This document shows positions 7,606 to 13,965 of a stretch of 13,965 bases of DNA, piece after piece. The DNA comes from JALUUH01 sp964636675 (lineage in GTDB: Bacteria > Pseudomonadota > Gammaproteobacteria > S012-40): contig CAZWUO010000082.1 of NCBI GenBank assembly GCA_964636675.1, forward strand, positions 1 to 13,965, given 5' to 3'. The position numbers and the translations under genes were made by a program. Under the pieces are notes generated by a model that was given only the letters and a program-made list of their open reading frames with translations, was not told the DNA's origin and ran no database searches. Each line of letters starts with the position of its first letter. The stretch's first letter is position 1.

Positions 7606-8349
7606 ATGAATCAGAAATTTACTAGGATAATATGGAGAATATTGAAGTCTCTTTTAGGGTACATTTTAGTTGTCAATAAGCGTGCTTTGGGTGTTAGGAA
7701 AGTAAAGGAGTTAGGCAAATACAATTCTGTTCATATAGTTTGTCCTGGGCCTTCCGCAAAGAGCATTGAGAGTGCGAATATCAATAGTGATGACGCAGTC
7801 ATTTTTGTTAACTTTGCTGTTAAGTTGGCACCTAAAATATCAAGAGGCGATTTGTTTTTTTTGACAGCTGATATGGTACGTTACAAGGAAGTGATGGAAT
7901 CAACTGTTATATCTGAAAACATAAAAAATAGTATTTTACTTTTGGCAACTACCTTTCGTTGTGGTTCGGATAGTACATGGCGAACCTCTGGCATTATTGT
8001 CATTCCTCACTATAGGTTTAAATGGCCTCTCGGATTAAGTGCCAATATTATAGACGTCAAAAAATTGTCTGAAGATGCTTTAGGTTGTGAGCTTGTTGGG
8101 TTTGGATCACTTAATTATGCCCTTCAGGTTGCTGCGCGCATGAGTACACAAAAAATTATATTACACGGGTGCGATTTTGGCCCGGTTAAAGGTAAACACT
8201 ATGGTGTTTCTGGTGTTCCAGTTAGAAACAATGCTCCATATGACATTATAAAGAATGACTTTGACAAGCTTGTAGCCCACCTTGAAAAAGAATTTAATAA
8301 AAAGGTTGAACCTTATCTGTTGCATGGACAGATAAGTTCTGAGTTGTGA
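7606..8349 (+). CDS. GT42/DUF115-like protein, candidate ulosonate (sialyl-type) transferase
   Basis: The reading frame is open from 7486, but its first 40 residues are the tail of the SDR pseudogene in the same frame. The ATG at 7606 is preferred: GGGAG at 7592-7596 lies nine bases upstream and the protein then begins MNQKFTRIIWR. The 247-residue product has a basic, amphipathic N-terminus (1-40), then HIVCPGPSAKS (44-52), a glycine-rich nucleotide-binding loop like the GNGPS of GT42 sialyltransferases, and GFGSLNYALQVAARM followed by IILHGCDFG (184-192), equivalent to the TSGVxxxxxAxxxGxxxIxLxGxDF pattern. These motifs also occur in DUF115/Maf proteins. The same two patterns occur in the C-terminal domain of the aldolase fusion at 2927-4543. 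A role as CMP-ulosonate transferase is inferred from family and the CMP-sugar synthetase nearby. It could instead be non-catalytic or have another donor. Confidence 0.7.
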   Translation: MNQKFTRIIWRILKSLLGYILVVNKRALGVRKVKELGKYNSVHIVCPGPSAKSIESANINSDDAVIFVNFAVKLAPKISRGDLFFLTADMVRYKEVMESTVISENIKNSILLLATTFRCGSDSTWRTSGIIVIPHYRFKWPLGLSANIIDVKKLSEDALGCELVGFGSLNYALQVAARMSTQKIILHGCDFGPVKGKHYGVSGVPVRNNAPYDIIKNDFDKLVAHLEKEFNKKVEPYLLHGQISSEL

Positions 8350-8697
8350 CGACAGAAAGCAAGTGAGATATAGGTAATAAATTGATATGAGTTTAGGTTT
8401 GATTAAAAAATTAAACCATGTCCTTAGGTCATGGGATTTGTCCGAAGACTAAGCTGAAAGGACACTGCTCATTTATCCTGTCGTAGCAAGCCTTCTTAGT
8501 GGGTTCGTTTTATACACCCTTCTAGGGCGATATCAAAACCACGTGCTGAGCAGCTGGTGGTCAGAGTTCAACGGCTTTGCCCGGTTGAAACACTCATAGA
8601 TGCGGGTTGACCAATGTAATGTCGCCCCCTCAGGGATGGTTTTTTTAGGGTAGTTGTTGGGTTTACTAAAAGTGCAATAGATTGTACAGGATATAGC
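8350..8697 (+). other. 348-bp stretch without an intact gene; composition shift, possible mobile-element remnant
   Basis: An ATG at 8387 opens a 21-codon frame (MSLGLIKKLNHVLRSW...) that stops at TAA 8450-8452; the same frame is then open to about 8600 without a start, so a broken gene is possible but unrecognised. The part from about 8450 to 8640 is clearly richer in G and C than its surroundings, as expected of inserted DNA such as an insertion-sequence remnant. GTCCTT (8420-8425) and AAGGAC (8458-8463) form a short inverted repeat. No transposase motif was found in either strand. The last 20 bases hold the ribosome site of the next gene (CAGGAT, 8687-8692). Confidence 0.35.
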
Positions 8698-10065
8698 ATG
8701 ATATTTGATTATATTGATAACGGTGTTGGTGATGGCATGGGATATGGGGTTATTGAAGGGGACGCATACCTTAGAAAGATTTTGCCTGCATCTGTTGATG
8801 ATGCAATAAAATTATTGGATTCTGGATTAATTGATAAATTGTCAACTGAGAACATTTTTCCAATAACAAAAATTTCTTCAAAAAATGAAGGCGACCAATC
8901 ATTACTAATTTCTCACGAGTTGCATCATGCGGTTGTTCATCCAGGCTACTGGTCACCAGAAATGCTAAGATCAGCAGGTCTGCTAGTTTTGCGAGTTAAC
9001 GAGATTGCTGGAATGTATGGATATGAATTGACTGATATCCATCCGTTTAATATTATTTTTCGTGGAGTCAATCCGATGTTCGTTGATTTTGGTTCCTTTC
9101 GAAAAATAAGGAATGATTTAAAGTGGAGTGCTCATAATCAATTCTTACGATGTTATATATATCCGCTAACTATTTTTTCCTACGGACTTGATGATTACTA
9201 TTTTAGAATATATAAAATCAACGGGACTGGTATTTCAGACAAAGAAATAATGTTGTTACGATACCCAGTTCTGAGGTACTTAAAACCAAAATCTTTGAAA
9301 CGATTCGTTCGAGTTGTAAATAAAATTCACCATATTAAGATCAGCCTTAGAAATTGGCTGAGTTATCGTCTTTCTCCTGCTGAGAAGAAAAATAATAATG
9401 TCGGAAGAAATAATAAGCAAGAAATGTCAAGGTTATGTTCAAGACTGAATGGAATTAAATGGCCTAGTCATACTCGGTGGGGTGATTATCACACTCAGTT
9501 TTATGATGAACAAGGGGGTATTCGAAATACTCCTCGTTTTGAAACAATTGTTAGTTACGTTAAGAAAATACAGCCAAGAGTTGTGGTGGAGGTTGCAGCA
9601 AATCAAGGAGTACTAAGTAAGCTTTTATGTGAAGTAGATTCAATAGAGATTATCTTTAGTTCAGATTATGATGTTAATGCAATTGATATGAATTTTCTTC
9701 ATTCAAAAGAGGAGAAAAAAAAGTATCCGTATGTTTGGAATTTTATGAATGAACCTAATGGTGTTCGTTTACACAATTTATCAACAGATTTGGTTGTCGC
9801 CTTGGCTGTTGTTCATCATCTTGTGCTTACACAAGGCTTTACTTTTTCAGCAGTTTTTAAAAAATTACTCTCTTTTACTACTCGCTATGCTATTGTAGAG
9901 TTCATGCCTTTGGGACTCTGGGATGGCCAAAATTCTCCCGTTATTCCAGGTTGGTATAATGTAAAAGAATTTGAAAAAGCATTTTTAGAGTTTGTAAATA
10001 TATTAGATGTAGAAAAATTAGAAGAAAACAGAATTGTGTATTTAGTTGAACTACAAGATGCGTAA
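8698..10065 (+). CDS. Kinase-like domain fused to a SAM-dependent methyltransferase
   Basis: A 455-residue two-domain protein. The N-terminal part (about 1-210) has protein-kinase-like catalytic signatures: TDIHPFNIIF with Asp113 and Asn118 in the D-x4-N spacing of a kinase catalytic loop, and VDFGSF with Asp130-Phe-Gly at the spacing of the metal-binding DFG motif. Glycan and lipopolysaccharide kinases share this layout. A basic linker (about 215-255) precedes a methyltransferase domain: WGDYHTQFYDE near 264-274, motif I VVVEVAANQG at 295-304, SSDYDVNAID near 320 for SAM ribose binding, and DLVVALAVVHHL near 361-371. Known WbdD chain terminators of E. coli O9a also join a methyltransferase and a kinase, but with the methyltransferase first; similarity in role is only a suggestion. 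CAGGAT six bases upstream supports the ATG at 8698. The methyltransferase assignment is firmer than the kinase one. Confidence 0.78.
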   Translation: MIFDYIDNGVGDGMGYGVIEGDAYLRKILPASVDDAIKLLDSGLIDKLSTENIFPITKISSKNEGDQSLLISHELHHAVVHPGYWSPEMLRSAGLLVLRVNEIAGMYGYELTDIHPFNIIFRGVNPMFVDFGSFRKIRNDLKWSAHNQFLRCYIYPLTIFSYGLDDYYFRIYKINGTGISDKEIMLLRYPVLRYLKPKSLKRFVRVVNKIHHIKISLRNWLSYRLSPAEKKNNNVGRNNKQEMSRLCSRLNGIKWPSHTRWGDYHTQFYDEQGGIRNTPRFETIVSYVKKIQPRVVVEVAANQGVLSKLLCEVDSIEIIFSSDYDVNAIDMNFLHSKEEKKKYPYVWNFMNEPNGVRLHNLSTDLVVALAVVHHLVLTQGFTFSAVFKKLLSFTTRYAIVEFMPLGLWDGQNSPVIPGWYNVKEFEKAFLEFVNILDVEKLEENRIVYLVELQDA

Positions 10066-10111
10066 TTAGTTGATGCTCTTTTAGTTATTGCAAGAGTAGA
10101 GGTTGATTTGC

Positions 10112-10139
10112 GTAGAAGGTAGAAGGTAGAAGGTAGAAG
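10112..10139 (+). repeat. Perfect 7-bp tandem repeat, GTAGAAG x 4
   Basis: Four uninterrupted copies of GTAGAAG fill these 28 bases, 46 bases after the previous stop and directly before a TTG codon in frame with the next gene. Each junction creates AGAAGG, a Shine-Dalgarno-like sequence; the copy at 10128-10133 lies six bases before the TTG at 10140. Short tandem repeats of this size can change copy number by slippage. Whether this one does so or affects translation is unknown. Confidence 0.95.
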
Positions 10140-10175
10140 TTGACGCTAGGTATGTGGCATGGGAAGAGCGCTTGT

Positions 10176-10967
10176 ATGAATACAGAAGACTATATTAGTA
10201 AATTTGGCGACATATCAAAGTTGGATCGGGAAGCATTGTTGTCTGAGATGGATCGTATTTGGGATGATCTGGCGTTGAATAACAAGCAAAAATTGGCTCA
10301 GCAAGTTTCTGCTGTTTCACTTTTCTATAGTCATCCTGTTTGGGTGTTGAATGGTTTATATTCTGCGCTTGAGTGCGCTTCACGAGGCCATAGAAAAGCA
10401 ATTGCAAAATATGTGGCGGAATTAAATGTAAAGCAGGTGGCCGACTATGGTGGTGGAAGTGGCGTTACAGCGCGTTTTATAAGTGAGGCAGCATCAACAG
10501 TAAATATTGAAATCATTGAGCCATATCCTTTTGATTATTTTAAAAAAAAAATGGTTCCCGTTGAACGAGTCCGATTTGTTCCGGTATTAGGCGAGAGTTA
10601 TGATTTGATTATATCTCAAGATGTTCTTGAGCATGTAGATGAGCCAGTTCAATTAGCGGAAAAACTGGTCAAGTCAACAAAGTTGGGCGGATATCTTATT
10701 TTTGCGAATTGCTTTTGGCCAGATATAAAATGCCATCTACCACGAACATTTTACCTGCGTTACCTGTTTAAGTTTGTAGCGCCTGCTTTAGGCTTGCAAT
10801 ATGTGGGTGTAGTTAGAAGTGCAGAACATGCAATGGTTTTTCAAAAGAGGAGAGCTATTAATAGGGTGAGCTTACTAATTCGAAATTTTATAGCTAAGAT
10901 TGCTGGCCCACTTCTCAACGCTTTGTTGTTCTATAGAGTTAAAGTTAAGAAATATTTTAGCCTGTAA
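10176..10967 (+). CDS. Class I SAM-dependent methyltransferase
   Basis: A 263-residue cytoplasmic methyltransferase. Motif I is VADYGGGSG (88-96), with IEIIEPYPFDYF following as the ribose-binding strand, and DLIISQDVLEHV (143-154) is the motif IV/post-II block typical of UbiE/Methyltransf_11-type enzymes. The N-terminal 85 residues are helical and charged, and the C-terminal 60 residues are basic and hydrophobic (RNFIAKIAGPLLNALLFYRVKV is cut here to its sense: a probable membrane-associating helix followed by Lys/Arg). The ATG at 10176 is chosen because GGGAAG at 10161-10166 lies nine bases upstream. An in-frame TTG at 10140 preceded by the tandem repeat, or ATG at 10152, would add 12 or 8 residues. 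The next gene begins on the base after its stop, so both are probably co-translated. A substrate in glycan or lipid-linked sugar modification is inferred from context. Confidence 0.8.
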   Translation: MNTEDYISKFGDISKLDREALLSEMDRIWDDLALNNKQKLAQQVSAVSLFYSHPVWVLNGLYSALECASRGHRKAIAKYVAELNVKQVADYGGGSGVTARFISEAASTVNIEIIEPYPFDYFKKKMVPVERVRFVPVLGESYDLIISQDVLEHVDEPVQLAEKLVKSTKLGGYLIFANCFWPDIKCHLPRTFYLRYLFKFVAPALGLQYVGVVRSAEHAMVFQKRRAINRVSLLIRNFIAKIAGPLLNALLFYRVKVKKYFSL

Positions 10968-12212
10968 ATGAACCCCTTAATTCTAAGTTATTCTGATAAA
11001 GCTGGTGGTGCTGCACGTGCAGCAAGGCGATTGTTGTATGCGCTTAGGGGGAGTGATGTGCCAACTAGGATGTTGGTTCAAAAAAAAGTTTCGGATGAGT
11101 ACGCTATAGAGGCTCAGCTGGGTAAGCTTTCTTACTATAATGTTTTAATGAAGTCAAAACTGTCCAAAAAAATTGCTAATTTTCAGCGAACATCTAATAA
11201 AACAGTTCATACACCTCTAATATTCAAGTCTGGTTTGGCAAGCAAGCTTAATAATAGTGAGTTTGATGTAATAAATTTACACTGGCTTGCTGGAGAAATG
11301 ATTTCAATTGAAGAAATTGGGTGTATCACAAAACCTATTGTTTGGACATTGCATGATATGTGGGCTTTTTGTGGCGCTGAACACTACACGGGAGATAGCA
11401 ATACTGCGCGTTGGCGAAAGGGGTATTCAAAAACCAATCGGCTTTCCGGTGAGTCTGGGCTAGATATAAATCGCTGGGTTTGGAATCGCAAAAATTCGTC
11501 TTGGAAGAAGCCTATGCATATTATTACACCTAGCAGATGGTTGAAAAAGTGTGTCGAGTCAAGTGAACTCATGAAAGATTGGCCAGTTGCTGTTATTCCA
11601 AATGTTTTGAATGTTGATTTATTTAAACCTTGGCCTAGAGAAATTGCCAGAGAAATATTTGGTTTGCCAAAATCACCTATACTGATTGCTTTTGGGGCAA
11701 TGGGTGGAGGATCCGATCCTCGAAAAGGTTGGGAGTTTTTACGGGCATCACTTGATAAATTAAGAAAGCAAAATGTTGTTGTGGTTGTTTTTGGGCAAAG
11801 TGAGCCAAAAATACCTCCGGATTTGGATTTGCCATTCAAATGGGTCGGTCATATTCATGATGATGAAACGCTAGCATTATTATATAGTGCGGTGGATGTA
11901 ATGGTAGTGCCTTCTTTGCAGGATAACTTACCGCAAACGGGAACGGAATCAATTGCATGCGGAACGCCCGTAGTTGCATTTAATTGCTCTGGATTGCCAG
12001 ATGTTGTTCAACACAAAAAAACCGGGTACTTAGCAGAGCCTTATTCTGTAGAGGATTTAGCTAATGGAATAAATTGGGTAGTTGAAGATATCTCTCGTTG
12101 GAGGCAGTTGTCTTTTGCAGCAAGGGATTATGCAGTTTCTCATTGGTCACCTAGCGTAGTTGTACCTCAATACCTAGATGTTTATGATAAAGCAAGAGGG
12201 GATAGTCTGTAG
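10968..12212 (+). CDS. GT4-family glycosyltransferase (GT-B fold)
   Basis: A 414-residue retaining glycosyltransferase expected to add a hexose-type sugar from a nucleotide donor to the growing lipid-linked glycan at the inner face of the membrane. The N-terminal acceptor domain starts ILSYSDKAGGAARAARRL, the glycine-rich opening common in this family, with INLHW and WTLHDMWAFCGAEHYT further in; the latter pattern recurs in WcaC/WbaZ-like transferases. The C-terminal donor domain has GSDPRKGW with Arg252 and Lys253 as probable phosphate contacts, and DNLPQTGTESIACGTPVVAF with Glu327, the conserved GT4 glutamate (319-338). All expected motifs are present and the length is normal. The ATG directly follows the stop of the methyltransferase, with no intergenic base. 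Donor and acceptor cannot be read from the sequence. Confidence 0.92.
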   Translation: MNPLILSYSDKAGGAARAARRLLYALRGSDVPTRMLVQKKVSDEYAIEAQLGKLSYYNVLMKSKLSKKIANFQRTSNKTVHTPLIFKSGLASKLNNSEFDVINLHWLAGEMISIEEIGCITKPIVWTLHDMWAFCGAEHYTGDSNTARWRKGYSKTNRLSGESGLDINRWVWNRKNSSWKKPMHIITPSRWLKKCVESSELMKDWPVAVIPNVLNVDLFKPWPREIAREIFGLPKSPILIAFGAMGGGSDPRKGWEFLRASLDKLRKQNVVVVVFGQSEPKIPPDLDLPFKWVGHIHDDETLALLYSAVDVMVVPSLQDNLPQTGTESIACGTPVVAFNCSGLPDVVQHKKTGYLAEPYSVEDLANGINWVVEDISRWRQLSFAARDYAVSHWSPSVVVPQYLDVYDKARGDSL

Positions 12213-12656
12213 CTCTTGCAAATTATAATAGCTCTAATAGTTTTATATCTATTAAATACACCTCGGCACACTTGGCGCAAACATAACTGCTATATGGTGT
12301 AACTTAGGAGCGGGGTACACTGTTGTCTTTATATTCTTTGTTGAAGAAGGATGCGAGCAACGGAGGAGCAGCACCGAATTGGAATGGCTGTAGTTATGGT
12401 ATTTTTAGTTTGGGTGTTAACAACTCTAAATATTGTGAGAAAATGTTAAGTAAATTTAATAATCATAGGTTGCTATTTGTTAGTAACTGGAGATCGGCTT
12501 TGTACTTTGTGATGATGAATCGTTAATGTCGGGGATGGTTATAGCTGTGAAGCGATCATTGTTATAATTGAGCCACTTTTTGTAGTGTAATTCTTCCTTA
12601 GTTGTATGAAGGGTGTTTTTTTGTATTCGTGTTTTTGTTAGGCTCTCTGATAGCAT
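12213..12656 (+). other. 444-bp gap with one unrecognised short frame and no clear gene
   Basis: Apart from the short frame described separately at 12323-12526, nothing recognisable is seen on either strand. The first 110 bases are AT-rich with stops in all + frames. Near 12596-12622 a four-base CCTT/AAGG stem is followed by seven T residues, a weak candidate for a rho-independent terminator. The gap breaks the otherwise tight spacing of the flanking glycosyltransferase genes, which fits loss of a gene here. Confidence 0.35.
12323..12526 (+). pseudogene. Unrecognised 67-codon frame, possible gene remnant
   Basis: The frame can only start at non-ATG codons (TTG at 12323); GGAG at 12307-12310 lies 12 bases upstream, a little far for a ribosome site. 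It encodes SNGGAAPNWNG, YGIFSLGVNNSKYCEKML and FVSNWRSALYFVM and then stops at TAA 12524-12526. The WRSALYF segment is faintly reminiscent of the N-terminal part of PLP-dependent DegT-type aminotransferases (GRSALY), but that is too little to assign it. Codon composition resembles the neighbours, so it may be the intact 5' portion of a truncated gene. It may also be a chance frame. Confidence 0.3.
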
Positions 12657-13382
12657 ATGGTTAACGTAAAGAAGATTTCTATAATTACTGTATGTTGGAA
12701 TAGTGTAAAGACTATTTCCAGAACTTTGGACTCTGTTTTGTCACAGATTAAGCAGGGTGATGAGTATATTATTGTTGATGGTGGTTCAACAGATGGAACG
12801 TTGGAATATATACAGTCACTTGAAGATAAACGAATAGTGTTAATAGAAAATATTCACGGTGGAGTATATCGGGCGCTAAATATTGGTTTAGATGAATGTA
12901 AAAATGAAATTATTGGAATAATACATTCTGATGATTTCTATCTTCCTGGAGTTATTGAGAAAGTCAAGCAATATTTCAACGAGGAAATAGACATATACTT
13001 TGGGGCAATATGGAAGGAAAGCAATAATAAATTTAACTTGATAAGTTGCGAAGTACCAACGTCAAAGGGAAGTATTAAATTGCACCATGTGCATCCAGCA
13101 GTTTTTGTTAAAAAGGCGACTTATGGGTCTACTGGATTCTCTGAAAAATACACAATAGCTGCTGATTTGGATTTCTTTTGCAACTGTTATAAGGATGGAG
13201 CAAGATTCAAGAAATCAAATACGGTATTTGCTGTAATGGCCGCAGGCGGGATAAGTGATACAAAGAGGAGCCTAGCTCTGTTAGAGGGGGTTATTATTAG
13301 GGGTAAGCATGGGGACTATTTGGGGATATTATTTGTTCTTTCACTCTATATAATAAAAGCATTTAAAAAGCGAATATATTAG
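12657..13382 (+). CDS. GT2-family glycosyltransferase (GT-A fold)
   Basis: A 241-residue inverting glycosyltransferase of the WcaA/SpsA-like group. The N-terminus reads ISIITVCWNSVKTI, then IIVDGGSTDGT (38-48), which binds the nucleotide base, GGVYRALNIGL, and HSDDFY with Asp92-Asp93 forming the metal-binding DxD equivalent. HVHPAVFVKK and AADLDFFC (the acceptor-side ED/D region) follow, as usual in the subfamily that adds a hexose or N-acetylhexosamine. The C-terminus is hydrophobic then basic (LYIIKAFKKRIY) and may touch the membrane. The ATG at 12657 has no strong ribosome site. The stop at 13380-13382 is 23 bases before the start of the asparagine-synthase-like pseudogene. Sugar specificity cannot be read. 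Confidence 0.9.
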   Translation: MVNVKKISIITVCWNSVKTISRTLDSVLSQIKQGDEYIIVDGGSTDGTLEYIQSLEDKRIVLIENIHGGVYRALNIGLDECKNEIIGIIHSDDFYLPGVIEKVKQYFNEEIDIYFGAIWKESNNKFNLISCEVPTSKGSIKLHHVHPAVFVKKATYGSTGFSEKYTIAADLDFFCNCYKDGARFKKSNTVFAVMAAGGISDTKRSLALLEGVIIRGKHGDYLGILFVLSLYIIKAFKKRIY

Positions 13383-13405
13383 GCAAATACTTGAGAGTAT
13401 ATTTT

Positions 13406-13912
13406 ATGAAAACTAGCAGTGTTGAGTGCTTAAGTGAAATTGATGAACAAGATTTGCAGAATGGGGTGATGACTATTAAGGGTGATCTCGCTGCTGAGTC
13501 TCCCATATATATTTATTTGCCTCAAGATAAAAGATATGTTCTTTTCTCTGCTTCAATAAAAGACCTATTAAATGATGGCGAGTAAAGAAGCCTCTTTCAA
13601 TAGCAAATGAAGGGCTGTCATTTCTATTGCAGAGTGGTGCGAGTCCACCACCAAAAACAATATATGAAAATATATTTGTAGTAGCGATTGGTGATAAAGC
13701 CAATATTAGTAAAAGGGATGATAGATTTAGTATTGAGTTTACCCATGAATTCACATCGTTCCAATAATGAAAGTGTGCTTCCTGATGAAGAGCATATTTT
13801 AGATATAATTGCTGAGGCTACTATTTCAAGGCTCAATTCAAATTCAGCTTCATATTTATTTCATAGCGCAGGTAAAGATTCTAATACCATCGCTTTAGTA
13901 TTAAAGAAGGTT
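13406..13912 (+). pseudogene. Asparagine-synthase-like gene, frameshifted and truncated at an IS end
   Basis: The ATG at 13406 with TTGAGAG eight bases upstream opens a frame that stops at 13583-13585. Translation in the next frame from 13582 continues without loss of sense: KKPLSIANEGLSFLLQSGA, PPPKTIYENIFVVAIGDKA, up to TAA at 13765-13767. A further shift near 13755-13765 leads to PDEEHILDIIAEA and SYLFHSAGKDSN, a variant of the SGGxDS ATP-pyrophosphatase loop of asparagine synthetases and relatives. The order (glutaminase-domain end, SFLLQSG/PPPKTIY linker, PP-loop) matches asparagine-synthase-related proteins, some of which amidate uronic acids in O-antigens. The frame ends in TGA at 13913, where an insertion-sequence terminus appears to begin, so most of the synthetase domain is missing. 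The N-terminal portion is also shorter than a full glutaminase domain. Confidence 0.78.
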
Positions 13913-13965
13913 TGATCTTCCCCCGAATTTACGGACACGCGATTAAGAGCGATAATGTAAATCGG
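13913..13965. mobile_element. Probable terminus of an IS3-family insertion sequence, cut by window edge
   Basis: From TGATCTTCCCCCGAATTTAC onward the sequence resembles the terminal inverted repeats of IS3-family elements, which begin TGA/TGT and carry a CCCCGAA(T)TT...CGGACA block; ACGGACACG follows at once here. The asparagine-synthase-like coding sense ends exactly at this point and its stop codon is the TGA of the element. No transposase sequence is inside the window, and the target-site duplication cannot be tested because the other end is missing. The call rests on recall of the repeat pattern. Confidence 0.6.

Noticed and set aside
8620..8650. Terminator formed by CCCTCAGGG and the T-run ahead of the kinase-methyltransferase gene
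   Set aside because: The palindrome allows only a three-base stem with a three-base loop.
10112..10139. CRISPR-like or att-site interpretation of the tandem repeat
   Set aside because: The copies are 7 bp and contiguous with no spacers, and no recombinase or cas gene is nearby.
11384..11839. 151-codon open frame on the - strand
   Set aside because: It lies entirely within the GT4 gene, whose motifs and length are complete; the antisense product resembles no family and is a shadow.
12590..12622. Rho-independent terminator before the GT2 gene
   Set aside because: The stem is only four base pairs with a nine-base loop; the T-run alone is not enough in AT-rich DNA.

Overview
The window is part of a surface-polysaccharide (O-antigen, capsule or similar glycan) biosynthesis locus from a Gram-negative bacterium, probably a gammaproteobacterium. 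The evidence is the Gmd of enterobacterial type, a KdsB-like CMP-sugar synthetase, several glycosyltransferases, an ABC flippase and AT-rich coding DNA. The genus cannot be named from the sequence. All recognisable genes lie on the + strand.

Layout: positions 1-933 hold the 3' part of gmd (GDP-mannose 4,6-dehydratase), cut by the window edge. After a 231-bp gap comes an MsbA/PglK-type ABC half-transporter (1165-2940). It overlaps or abuts a tight run of genes at 2927-8349: a DRE-TIM aldolase fused to a C-terminal GT42/DUF115-like domain, a KdsB-like cytidylyltransferase, an FkbM methyltransferase, a HAD phosphatase, a badly decayed SDR (epimerase/dehydratase) pseudogene, and a stand-alone GT42/DUF115-like protein. 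A 348-bp stretch without an intact gene (8350-8697) separates this run from a kinase-like plus methyltransferase fusion (8698-10065). Then follow a perfect 7-bp tandem repeat, a second SAM methyltransferase, a GT4 glycosyltransferase, a gap holding an unrecognised short reading frame, a GT2 glycosyltransferase, and a broken asparagine-synthase-like gene that ends where an apparent IS3-family terminus begins (13913 to the window end).

How the genes may work together: the run 2927-8349 contains counterparts of each step in making and using a CMP-activated 3-deoxy-ulosonic acid. These are a pyruvate-type aldolase, a HAD phosphatase, a CMP-ulosonate synthetase and GT42-like (sialyltransferase-fold) proteins, with a methyltransferase and formerly an SDR as tailoring enzymes. 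The most interesting hypothesis here is that this cassette makes and transfers an unusual ulosonic acid by a route that replaces PEP-dependent KdsA/NeuB chemistry. Each family assignment is read from motifs; the pathway is inference. At least two genes (SDR and asparagine-synthase-like) are decayed, so the present glycan may be simpler than the one the locus once made.
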